A DNA stretch of 64,000 bases from assembly GCF_006970865.1 (NCBI RefSeq), contig NZ_CP035503.1, positions 2,059,001-2,123,000 of the forward strand, in the 5' to 3' direction. Below are positions 42,780 through 50,430 of the stretch, piece after piece; within the stretch, counting starts at the first letter, position 1; each line of letters opens with the position of its first letter. Made by a program: the position numbers and the translations under genes. Source of the stretch: Rhodoferax sediminis. GTDB taxonomy: Bacteria; Pseudomonadota; Gammaproteobacteria; Burkholderiales; Burkholderiaceae_C. The notes under the pieces are model-generated. The model was not told the origin of the DNA, did not search any database, and saw only the letters and a list, made by a program, of their open reading frames with translations.

Positions 42780-43901
42780 CTACCTTCGCAGCACCAGCCA
42801 GCCGAAGGCCCCCAGCGACAATACCGAGTAGATCAGTCCCGGTGCCGCGGCGGCAAGCCAGGGCCGCCAGTTCTGCAGGTTGCCGAAGTGGCCAAACAGG
42901 TTGTTCAGCAGGAAAAAGCTGATGCCGGTCATGACGCCGATGAAAACGTAGGTCGAGATGCCGCCGGCCCGAAAGTGCAGGTAGGCGAAGGGCAGGGCCA
43001 GCACGACCATGACCAGGCAACTCAGGGGGTAGAACACTTTTTTCCAGAACTCGATCTCGTAGCGCTGCGACGACTGCCCATTGGCCTCAAGGTGGCGCAT
43101 GTACTGGAACAGGTCCACGGTGCGCATGCGCTCGGGCTGCAGCAACGCCACCGACACCATCTCGGACGTGATGGTGCTGGGCCAGCGCAGGGAGGGTGCA
43201 ACACTGCGGGTCACGCTGTCCGGTTTTGCCGACGTTCCCGCATCCAGCTGGGTATTGAAATCTGTCCTGGACACATCTGTCAGCAGCCAGGTGCCATCTT
43301 TGGCAAAACCGCCTTGCGCCGCCTGCACGACTGACAGGAGGCGGCCCTGGGCATCGAATTCCACTACCCGCACGCCGCGCATGCTGCCGTCGGGCAGCAG
43401 CGAGCGCACGTTGACCGAATAGGAGTCGTTGCCCTGCTTTTCTTTCAGCCAGGCCCCCGTTTGCCCGACGGTGATTTGCCCAAGGTAGCGCGAGCGCAGC
43501 AGCTGGCCCGCGCGGTCGGCTGCCGGGGCCACATAGTCGCCCACGGCAAACGTGAACAGCACGAACATCAGCCCCAGTCCCACCAGGATTTCCAGCGCGC
43601 GCCACGGACCCAGGCCGCTGGTGCGCAGGATCGTGAACTCGGAGCTTTGGGCCATGCGGGCCATGACAAAGATCGTGCCGATGAGCACGGTGATCGGCAG
43701 CAGGTCGTACAGGCGGCTGGGAGACTCCAGCAGCACCACGACCAGCGCGTATTTCAAGGGGTAGCCACCGGCCACACCCTGATTCACCGAGCGCAACTCG
43801 TCGACAAAGTCAAAAAAGAAAAACAGGGCCAGAAACCCCAGCGTGACAAACGTGACCGAGGCCAGCACGTCGGCGTGGACCATGCGCCGCACCGTTCTCA
43901 C
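42780..43901 (-). CDS. lptG: LPS export permease LptG
   Basis: 373 aa from a GTG at 43901 whose GTGA overlaps the lptF stop. It has three N-terminal and three C-terminal membrane helices around a periplasmic beta-jellyroll. LLPITVLIGTIFVMARMAQSSEFTILRTSG is the LptG coupling region near residue 60, and the C-terminal GISFFLLNNLFGHFGNL is family-typical. With LptF and LptB it extracts lipopolysaccharide from the inner membrane. Confidence 0.93.
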   Translation of the reverse strand: MRTVRRMVHADVLASVTFVTLGFLALFFFFDFVDELRSVNQGVAGGYPLKYALVVVLLESPSRLYDLLPITVLIGTIFVMARMAQSSEFTILRTSGLGPWRALEILVGLGLMFVLFTFAVGDYVAPAADRAGQLLRSRYLGQITVGQTGAWLKEKQGNDSYSVNVRSLLPDGSMRGVRVVEFDAQGRLLSVVQAAQGGFAKDGTWLLTDVSRTDFNTQLDAGTSAKPDSVTRSVAPSLRWPSTITSEMVSVALLQPERMRTVDLFQYMRHLEANGQSSQRYEIEFWKKVFYPLSCLVMVVLALPFAYLHFRAGGISTYVFIGVMTGISFFLLNNLFGHFGNLQNWRPWLAAAAPGLIYSVLSLGAFGWLVLRR

Positions 43902-45019
43902 GTCGTGCTCCCCACCGGCTTCGTGCCCCGGCGCTCGCGGCGGCGCAATGCGGCGCGCAGGGTCCAGTTGTTGTGGCGCTTGAGCAGCCACAGCCAGGCG
44001 AGCACAAAGGTGCCGCCATGCGCGGCCAGCATCATGCCGCCGAAGGTTGTTTTGCCGTCACCAATCCAGCTTTGCCCCAGGTTGAGCAGGTTGTAGTACG
44101 CGACAAAGGCGAAAAAGGCAAAAGCCAGGTTGCCATTGCGGCCCATGCGCGGATTCACGCTGGAGACGCCCAGCCCGATGAGCACAAAATTGACGGCGGC
44201 CAGGGCCAGCCCGAAGCGAAAGGAGAGCTCCCCCAGATAGTCGGGGGTGGGCTTGCGCATGAGCGTGGCGGTGGACAGGGTCTTGGGCGGCGCTGCTTCC
44301 TGCACCCCCAAAACTTTCTCGCCAATGCGAATGCCGTACTCCTCGAACTCGCTCAGCGTGATGTCGGGCTTGGTGGTCTCGCTCTCCAGACGCTGGCCGT
44401 GTTCAAGGATCAGGAAACGGTCATTGCCAATGTTGTCAATCCGCCCGCTGCGCGCCGATGTCACGGTCTGCTTGTTGTTTTCGGTGTCGGATATGAAGAT
44501 GTTGCTGCCAGCCTTGCCGGCACCCGTGTTCTTGTCCACGAAGAACACCCGCCGGCCGCCCGCAGACTCCTGAAATTGCCCCGGCACCACGCGGTCGAGG
44601 TCACCGCGCGTTTCATAGTGGTCGCGCATGTCCTGGATTTGCTGGTTGGCCCAGGGCCAGACAAACACGGCAAGCAGCGCAATGACAATCAAGATCGGCA
44701 ATGCAAAACGAAGCAATGGCGACAAAAACGACGCCAGCCCGCGCCCGCTGGCGAACCAGATTGCCATTTCGCTGTCGCGGTACATGCGCGACAGCGTGCT
44801 CACGATGGCGATGAACAGACTCAGCGTCAGGATGGTGGTCAGATGCCCCAGCACGGTGTAGCCCATGACCATCAGAACGTCTGCAGGGTTGACGCTTCCG
44901 CGCGAGGCCTGGCCCAGCGTACGAATCAGCATCATGGTCACGACAACGGTGGACAGCACCACCAGCGTCGCGCCAAAACTGCGCGCCAGCTCTTTGCGAA
45001 TCGAGGAATGGAATAACAT
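43898..45019 (-). CDS. lptF: LPS export permease LptF
   Basis: 373 aa from the ATG at 45019 (MLFHSSIRKELARSFGATL). Partner of LptG in the LptB2FG transporter. N-terminal helices with VLSTVVVTMMLIRTLGQA, the RMYRDSEMAIWFASGRGLASFLSPLLRFA coupling helix, and a periplasmic domain with VFFVDKN. Divergent from pepA with a 23-bp gap between starts, the arrangement conserved across many proteobacteria. Confidence 0.93.
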   Translation of the reverse strand: MLFHSSIRKELARSFGATLVVLSTVVVTMMLIRTLGQASRGSVNPADVLMVMGYTVLGHLTTILTLSLFIAIVSTLSRMYRDSEMAIWFASGRGLASFLSPLLRFALPILIVIALLAVFVWPWANQQIQDMRDHYETRGDLDRVVPGQFQESAGGRRVFFVDKNTGAGKAGSNIFISDTENNKQTVTSARSGRIDNIGNDRFLILEHGQRLESETTKPDITLSEFEEYGIRIGEKVLGVQEAAPPKTLSTATLMRKPTPDYLGELSFRFGLALAAVNFVLIGLGVSSVNPRMGRNGNLAFAFFAFVAYYNLLNLGQSWIGDGKTTFGGMMLAAHGGTFVLAWLWLLKRHNNWTLRAALRRRERRGTKPVGSTT

Positions 45020-45042
45020 CGGTTTCAACGAAAAGCGCAATT

Positions 45043-46554
45043 ATGAACTTTGAACTTAAAACTCTCGATCTGACAGGGGCGACCCTGGAAAAATGCGATG
45101 CCTTGATTGTTCTGGTCACGCAAACATTCACGCCCGGTAAGGACGCCCTGGGCAAACTGGTGGGCGAAGCCCTCAAGACTGGCGATCTGGAAACAAAGCC
45201 CGGCAAATTGCTGCAGCTCTATCGCTGCCCTGCAGTCGCCGCGCCACGGGCGGTGCTGGCGGGGGCGGGAGACGGCTCGGCCCGGCAGGTTCGGCTGGCG
45301 GTCCAGGCCGCCGTCGGTGCCATCAAGTCAGGGCCGGCCCGGCGCGTGAGTATCTGCTTTGTCGGCGCCACTGCCGAAGTATCGGGCGCTGCTGTGCGCG
45401 CCGCGGTGCTGGCGGCGGCCGACGCCAGCTACGTGTACACCAGCACCAAACCCAGTGCCGAAGGGCGGAAAGTGACGCGTGTGATGCTGGGCGTGCCGGA
45501 TGCTGCGGCCGTGAAGACTGCATTCGAGCAGGCAGTAGCTGTGGTGGTGGGGGTCGAACTGACCAAGGAATGGGGCAACCGGCCGGCCAACCATGCCACG
45601 CCGACCCTGCTGGCGGATGCCGCCAAAGCCCTGGGCAAGCTGCCCAAAGTCAAATGCGAGGTGCTGGGTCCCAAGGAGGTCGCCAAGCTCGGCATGGGGG
45701 CGTTTATCGCCGTGGCCAAGGGGTCGGAGGAGCCGCTGCGCTTCATCGTCCTCAAGTACGAAGGTGCGGCCAAAGCGCAGGCGCCGGTGGTGCTGGTGGG
45801 CAAGGGCATTTCCTTCGACACCGGTGGCATCTCGATCAAGCAGGCGTCCGAGATGGACGAGATGAAGTTCGACATGTGTGGCGCGGCCAGCGTGCTGGGC
45901 GTGTTTCGCGCCCTGGCCGAACTCAAGCCCGCCCTCAACGTGGTGGGCCTGATTGCCTCGTGCGAGAACATGCCCGATGGCCGCGCCGTGAAACCGGGCG
46001 ATGTGGTCACCAGCATGAGCGGGCAGACCATCGAAGTGCTGAACACCGACGCCGAAGGGCGCCTGGTGCTGTGCGATGCGCTAACCTACGCCGAACGCTT
46101 CAAACCCAGGGCCGTCATCGATATTGCCACGCTGACGGGAGCCTGCATTGTGGCGCTGGGCAATGTACGCAGCGGCCTGTTTTCGTCCGACGAGGCGCTG
46201 GCGGCCGCGCTGCTGGCCGCCGGCGAGAACGCCCTCGACCCGTGCTGGCGCTTGCCGCTGGACGACGAGTACGCGGAGGGCCTGAAAACCAACTTTGCCG
46301 ACGTCGCCAACGTGGCCGGGCGCGCCGGTGGCGCCATCACAGCGGCCAAATTCCTGCAGCGTTTCTCCGGCAAGTTTGCCTGGGCGCATCTGGATATCGC
46401 CGGTACCGCCTGGAAGGGCGGGGCCGTCAAGGGCGCGACGGCCCGGCCCGTGGGTCTGCTGCTGGCCTACCTGCTGGATCAAGCAGTAAAAGAGGCCGTG
46501 GCCCCCGTCAAATCTGCCCGATCAGCTCCTAAAAAAGTAGCGAAATCGGATTGA
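45043..46554 (+). CDS. pepA: Leucyl aminopeptidase (M17)
   Basis: 503 aa. Metal and catalytic motifs: VLVGKGISFDTGGISIKQASEMDEMKFDMCGA (near residues 248-280) and the signature NTDAEGRLVLCDALTYAE (near 330-347). It removes N-terminal residues from peptides; E. coli PepA also binds DNA. The last ~20 residues, after the end of the folded domain (LLAYLLDQ), are encoded by a repeat family A copy and are not conserved. Confidence 0.95.
   Translation: MNFELKTLDLTGATLEKCDALIVLVTQTFTPGKDALGKLVGEALKTGDLETKPGKLLQLYRCPAVAAPRAVLAGAGDGSARQVRLAVQAAVGAIKSGPARRVSICFVGATAEVSGAAVRAAVLAAADASYVYTSTKPSAEGRKVTRVMLGVPDAAAVKTAFEQAVAVVVGVELTKEWGNRPANHATPTLLADAAKALGKLPKVKCEVLGPKEVAKLGMGAFIAVAKGSEEPLRFIVLKYEGAAKAQAPVVLVGKGISFDTGGISIKQASEMDEMKFDMCGAASVLGVFRALAELKPALNVVGLIASCENMPDGRAVKPGDVVTSMSGQTIEVLNTDAEGRLVLCDALTYAERFKPRAVIDIATLTGACIVALGNVRSGLFSSDEALAAALLAAGENALDPCWRLPLDDEYAEGLKTNFADVANVAGRAGGAITAAKFLQRFSGKFAWAHLDIAGTAWKGGAVKGATARPVGLLLAYLLDQAVKEAVAPVKSARSAPKKVAKSD
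46486..46543 (-). repeat. Repeat family A copy forming the pepA C-terminal tail
   Basis: Plus strand GTAAAAGAGGCCGTGGCCCC, CGTCAAATCTGCCCGATC, AGCTCCTAAAAAAGTAGCGAA. It shares GCCCCCGT with the cysN copy and the AGCTCCTAAAAAAGTAGC stem with the family consensus. In frame to the pepA stop. Confidence 0.65.
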
Positions 46555-46561
46555 CCGGCCG

Positions 46562-46996
46562 ATGACCGAAGTTGCCTTCCACTTCAACACACCCGATAAG
46601 GTGGCCTATGCCTGCCGGCTTTTGCGCAAGGCGGTGAGCAGCGGGGCCAAGGTCGTGGTGACGGCCGGGGCCAACGATCTGCAGATGCTGGATGTGGCGC
46701 TGTGGACTTTTGCGCCCCTTGAATTCGTGCCGCATTGCCGGGCTTCAGCCAACGCAGCGGTGCTGGCGGCATCGCCCGTGATGCTGACGGACGCGGTACC
46801 TGCCGCGCCGCATCAGCAGGTTCTGGTCAACTTGGGAGAACAGGTGCCGGACGGGTTCGAGCGCTTCGAGCGGTTGATCGAAATCGTTGGCCTGCAGGAC
46901 GATGATCGCCTGCAGGCCCGCAGCCGCTGGAAGCACTACGCCGACCGCGGCTATGCCATCACCCGTCACGACCTTGCAGCCAGGAGCAGCAGCTGA
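46562..46996 (+). CDS. holC: DNA polymerase III chi subunit
   Basis: 144 aa. TEVAFHFNTPDKVAYACRLLRKAVSSGAKVVV at the N-terminus, LDVALWTFAPLEFVPHC and VLVNLGEQVPDGFERFERLIEIV match HolC. Chi links the clamp loader (via psi) to single-stranded-DNA-binding protein. The pepA-holC neighbourhood is conserved in proteobacteria. Its TGA overlaps the next ATG. Confidence 0.92.
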   Translation: MTEVAFHFNTPDKVAYACRLLRKAVSSGAKVVVTAGANDLQMLDVALWTFAPLEFVPHCRASANAAVLAASPVMLTDAVPAAPHQQVLVNLGEQVPDGFERFERLIEIVGLQDDDRLQARSRWKHYADRGYAITRHDLAARSSS

Positions 46997-47406
46997 TGTC
47001 CGGCGCCGCCCGAACCCCGCCGCGCTACGTCCCGACGCTGACCGAGATCGTGACCCCGGCGGAGCAGCCAGCGCCACAGTGGGCTGGGGACGCCATGGCG
47101 CTTTTAGATGAGGCGGCCGAACCCGAATTGTTCAGTTCCATGCAGGAGCAGATGGTTCACCGGGTCATGCTGCGTGTGGACGTGTTGGTCCAACAGCGAT
47201 TGCTCGAGGCCATCGCCGCGGTGGTGCAGCAGCACACCAAGTCCCTGGAGCCGCTCCTTCGCGAAGAGATCGAAGAGGTGCTGCGGCAATCGGTGTCCGA
47301 GGCGATCGCCGAGGAGTTGGCCATTGGCAACCCCCGGCCGGATTGTGACAGTGTGCAATCGATGTTGCGGCGACAAAACGGCAGGCACAGGGTAAACCCG
47401 TCATGA
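46996..47406 (+). CDS. Hypothetical protein downstream of holC
   Basis: 136 aa, overlapping holC by one base. The N-terminal ~45 residues are Pro/Ala-rich, with PPRYVPTLTEIVTPAE. From ~45 to 115 it is helical and acidic (FSSMQEQMVHRVMLRVDVLVQQRLLEAIAAVVQQHTKSLEPLLREEIEEVL), suggesting a coiled coil or dimer helix. I do not recognise a family. Tight coupling to holC in a run starting with pepA suggests it is real and conserved in relatives. Confidence 0.65.
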   Translation: MSGAARTPPRYVPTLTEIVTPAEQPAPQWAGDAMALLDEAAEPELFSSMQEQMVHRVMLRVDVLVQQRLLEAIAAVVQQHTKSLEPLLREEIEEVLRQSVSEAIAEELAIGNPRPDCDSVQSMLRRQNGRHRVNPS

Positions 47407-47513
47407 CCATGGACCTAGCGTGTTCCCTCTGTTGCGGGCACCAAAATTGCGATATGTTCGCGGCCGTTGAGTTATAAATTCTCATCTCAACTTTTTTCAA
47501 CTTGGAGTCTTTT

Positions 47514-48647
47514 ATGCAAATGAAACTGAAATTGACCGTAGCCGCTGCCGTTGCAGCGATGGCGGGCCTGAGCTTCGCGCAGGATGTGCAAGTCGTGAAA
47601 ATCGGCTCTGTCGCGCCGATGTCCGGCCCCCAAGCCCACTACGGCAAGGACAATGCGAACGGCGTGCTGATGGCGGTGGAAGACCTGAACAAGGAAAACC
47701 TGGTGATCGGCGGCAAGAAGATCAAGTTCGAAGCCCAGGTCGAAGACGACGCTGCCGATCCCAAGCAGGGTACCGCCGTGGCACAAAAGCTGTGCGACAG
47801 CAAGGTCGCCGGCGTGGTGGGTCACCTGAACTCGGGCACGACCATTCCCGCGTCCAAAATCTACAGCGACTGCGGCATTCCGATGATCACCGGTGCGGCA
47901 ACCAACCCCAGCTTGATGAAGCCGGGATACAAGACCTCGTTCCGCATCATCGCCAATGACAATGCCCTGGGTGCCGGCCTGGCGTTCTACGCCGCCGATA
48001 CGCTCAAGCTGAAGAAAGTGGCGATCATCGACGACCGCACGGCCTATGGCCAGGGTGTTGCCGATGTGTTCAAGAAAACGGCTCTAGCCAAGGGCATGCA
48101 GGTGGTGGACGAGCAGTACACGACCGATAAAGCCACCGACTTCATGGCCATCCTGACCTCCATCAAGTCCAAGGCGCCTGATGCCATCTTCTACGGTGGC
48201 ATGGACGCCCAAGCCGGCGCCATGCTGCGCCAAATGGATCAGTTGGGCATGTCCAACGTCAAGTACTTCGGCGGCGACGGCATCTGCACCACGGAAATCA
48301 TCAAGATTGCCGCGGGCGCGAAGAGTCTGGACGGCGTCGTCTGCGCCGAGGGCGGTGCATCAATTGCCAAGATGCCTGGTGGTGAGGCCTGGAAGAAGCG
48401 CTACGACGCCAAGTACCCCGGCCAATTCCAGATCTACAGCCCGTACACCTACGATGCCACGTTCGTGCTGGCCGACGCCATGAAGCGTGCCAACTCGACG
48501 GACCCCAAGGTCTACCTGCCGCAGATTCTGAAAACCAACTTCAAGGGCGTGACCACCACGATCCAGTTTGAACCCAATGGAGAGCTGAAGAACCCCGCCA
48601 TCACGCTGTCCGTTTACAAAGATGGCAAGAAAGTGGCTTTGAACTGA
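47514..48647 (+). CDS. Branched-chain amino acid ABC transporter substrate-binding protein
   Basis: 377 aa from the ATG at 47514, with GGAG 6 nt upstream. Signal peptide MQMKLKLTVAAAVAAMAGLSFA, then QDVQVVKIGSVAPMSGPQAHYGKDNANGVLMAVEDLN, closely like LivJ/LivK; VAIIDDRTAYGQGVADVFKK in the second lobe. Binds leucine/isoleucine/valine-type ligands in the periplasm (inferred by family). No transporter genes follow: a terminator and tRNA-Ser come next. It must use a permease encoded elsewhere. Confidence 0.9.
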   Translation: MQMKLKLTVAAAVAAMAGLSFAQDVQVVKIGSVAPMSGPQAHYGKDNANGVLMAVEDLNKENLVIGGKKIKFEAQVEDDAADPKQGTAVAQKLCDSKVAGVVGHLNSGTTIPASKIYSDCGIPMITGAATNPSLMKPGYKTSFRIIANDNALGAGLAFYAADTLKLKKVAIIDDRTAYGQGVADVFKKTALAKGMQVVDEQYTTDKATDFMAILTSIKSKAPDAIFYGGMDAQAGAMLRQMDQLGMSNVKYFGGDGICTTEIIKIAAGAKSLDGVVCAEGGASIAKMPGGEAWKKRYDAKYPGQFQIYSPYTYDATFVLADAMKRANSTDPKVYLPQILKTNFKGVTTTIQFEPNGELKNPAITLSVYKDGKKVALN

Positions 48648-48666
48648 CCGTTCAAGCGACCCCAAG

Positions 48667-48695
48667 AAAAAAAGCCACCGCGAGGTGGCTTTTTT
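48667..48695. terminator. Bidirectional terminator between the binding-protein gene and tRNA-Ser
   Basis: A7 - AGCCACC - GCGA - GGTGGCT - T5. It can end the plus-strand binding-protein transcript and the minus-strand tRNA transcript, whose CCA end is 6 bp away. Confidence 0.85.
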
Positions 48696-48700
48696 GTTGC

Positions 48701-48790
48701 TGGCGGAGCAGGCGGGATTCGAACCCGCGGAGGGTTTTACCCCTCACACGCTTTCCAGGCGTGCGACTTAAACCGCTCATCCACCGCTCC
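48701..48790 (-). tRNA. tRNA-Ser (GGA)
   Basis: 90 nt on the minus strand: GGAGCGGTGGATGAGCGGTT start, anticodon loop CCTGGAAAG (anticodon GGA), long variable arm typical of tRNA-Ser, T arm GGGTTCGAATCCCGCC, and encoded CCA end. Confidence 0.95.
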
Positions 48791-48853
48791 AGTGGGCGTG
48801 ATTGTATCAGCGCGGTGAGGCTTTCTTTGGGTAACGGCCGCGTTGCCTGCGGC

Positions 48854-49768
48854 CTATTGCGCCTTCTGCATCTGGATCATTTTCATGGCCGAGGTGATCA
48901 GTGCCGAAACCTCGGTCATATTGCTGGGAACGATCAAGGTGGTGCTGGACTCTGCCGCTACCTTGCTGTAGGCGTCCACCGCGCGTTCCGCCACCTTCAG
49001 CTGCACGGCCTGCTCGCCACCGGGCTGGCGGATGGCGTTCGCCACCACCTCGATGGCCCTGGCCGTGGCTTCGGCCACGGCCGTGATGGCACCGGCTTCG
49101 CCTTGCGCGTTGTTGATGGCGGCCTGTTTCTCACCCTCCGAGCGCGCGATGAAGGCCTCGCGTTCGCCGGTGGCAATATTGATCTGCTCCTGCCGGCGGC
49201 CCTCGGAGGCGGCAATCAGGGCGCGCTTTTCACGCTCCGCGGTGATTTGCTGCTGCATCGCATGCAGAATTTCTTTCGGCGGTGTCAGATCCTTGATTTC
49301 ATAGCGCAGCACCTTCACGCCCCAGTTCAGCGCGGCTTCGTCGATCGCCTGCACCACCTGGGCGTTGATGATGTCACGCTCTTCGAAGGTCTTGTCCAGT
49401 TCAAGCTTGCCGATCACGGAGCGCAGCGAGGTTTGCGCCAGCTGCGAGATGGCCAGGATGTAGTTGGATGAGCCGTAGCTGGCGCGCATGGCGTCGGTCA
49501 CCTGAAAGTACAGGATGCCGTCCACCTGCAACTGCGTGTTGTCGCGCGTGATGCAGACCTGGCTGGCAATATCCAGCGGAATTTCCTTCAGCACATGCTT
49601 GTAGGCCACCCGGTCGACAAAAGGCACCAGGAAATTCAGTCCTGGCGTGAGCGTGCCGTGGTACTTGCCCAGGCGCTCGATCACCCAGGCATGCTGTTGC
49701 GGCACGACCTTGATCGAGCGCGTGATGAAGATGACGGCGATGACAAAGATGACGATGGCGATTTCCAT
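48854..49768 (-). CDS. SPFH/Band 7 membrane protein (stomatin/QmcA-like)
   Basis: 304 aa from the ATG at 49768. N-terminal membrane anchor MEIAIVIFVIAVIFI followed by the SPFH domain (VVPQQHAWVIERLGKYHGTLTPGLNFLVPFVDRV), then a coiled coil rich in Glu/Ala/Arg (AEREKRALIAASEGRRQEQINIA and on). Forms large oligomers thought to organise membrane microdomains and regulate proteases. Paired with the adjacent upstream NfeD-type gene, as in many bacteria. Confidence 0.92.
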   Translation of the reverse strand: MEIAIVIFVIAVIFITRSIKVVPQQHAWVIERLGKYHGTLTPGLNFLVPFVDRVAYKHVLKEIPLDIASQVCITRDNTQLQVDGILYFQVTDAMRASYGSSNYILAISQLAQTSLRSVIGKLELDKTFEERDIINAQVVQAIDEAALNWGVKVLRYEIKDLTPPKEILHAMQQQITAEREKRALIAASEGRRQEQINIATGEREAFIARSEGEKQAAINNAQGEAGAITAVAEATARAIEVVANAIRQPGGEQAVQLKVAERAVDAYSKVAAESSTTLIVPSNMTEVSALITSAMKMIQMQKAQ

Positions 49769-49864
49769 ATTTTTCCCCTTGATGAGTTGATTGTTCGTTG
49801 ATGGATGATGGATCCGCTCAGAGCAGGGCCTGCCGCGACGCGGCACGCCCTGTTCCACAGAGAC

Positions 49865-50290
49865 TCAGATTTTGTCGACCAGCAGGCGGCTGCCAATCAC
49901 TTCGGCCACGCGGTGTAGTCCGCTGGAGGGCGGATTGCCGGGGCGGTGCACGACGGTCCAGTTGGCGCCGCGGTATTTCACCGTGGCCGTGCCGTCGGGA
50001 TTCCAGGATTCGACGTTGACTGTTTCGCCAATGTCCAGATTGACATCGCGGTTGGTGCTGGCGGATGCGGCGGCGGGGTGTCGGCCCCGAATGAAATACC
50101 AGGCTACGACGGCGCCGCCGCCGACCACGGCGGCCACCAGCAGTTGCGTGATAGTGCTGGCGCCCAGTTGCGCCGCCACAGCGGCCGCGGCCAGCCCGAT
50201 GGCGAGCATCAGCAGGTAAAAGGTGCCCGTCGTCAGCTCGACGACGATCGCAACGCCCGCGAGCAGCCACCAGATGGTTGATTCAGCCAT
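49865..50290 (-). CDS. NfeD family protein
   Basis: 141 aa from the ATG at 50290. Two or three membrane helices (ESTIWWLLAGVAIVVELTTGTFYLLMLAIGLAAAAVAAQLG) then a C-terminal OB-fold (DIGETVNVESWNPDGTATVKYRGANWTVVHRPG). Short NfeD proteins work with SPFH partners; the SPFH gene is 96 bp downstream on the same strand. Confidence 0.9.
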   Translation of the reverse strand: MAESTIWWLLAGVAIVVELTTGTFYLLMLAIGLAAAAVAAQLGASTITQLLVAAVVGGGAVVAWYFIRGRHPAAASASTNRDVNLDIGETVNVESWNPDGTATVKYRGANWTVVHRPGNPPSSGLHRVAEVIGSRLLVDKI

Positions 50291-50430
50291 GTTTCCTGCT
50301 TCTCCATTGTGTTGCCTGAGCCACATTTTGAGGCCAAAGGCTGCTTCGCAAGAGCGCGGGCACTTTAATTCCTTACACTTCGCGCTGGCTGGTTTTTTTC
50401 TGTTCCCCATTCACCGGCACCGAGGCCTGC

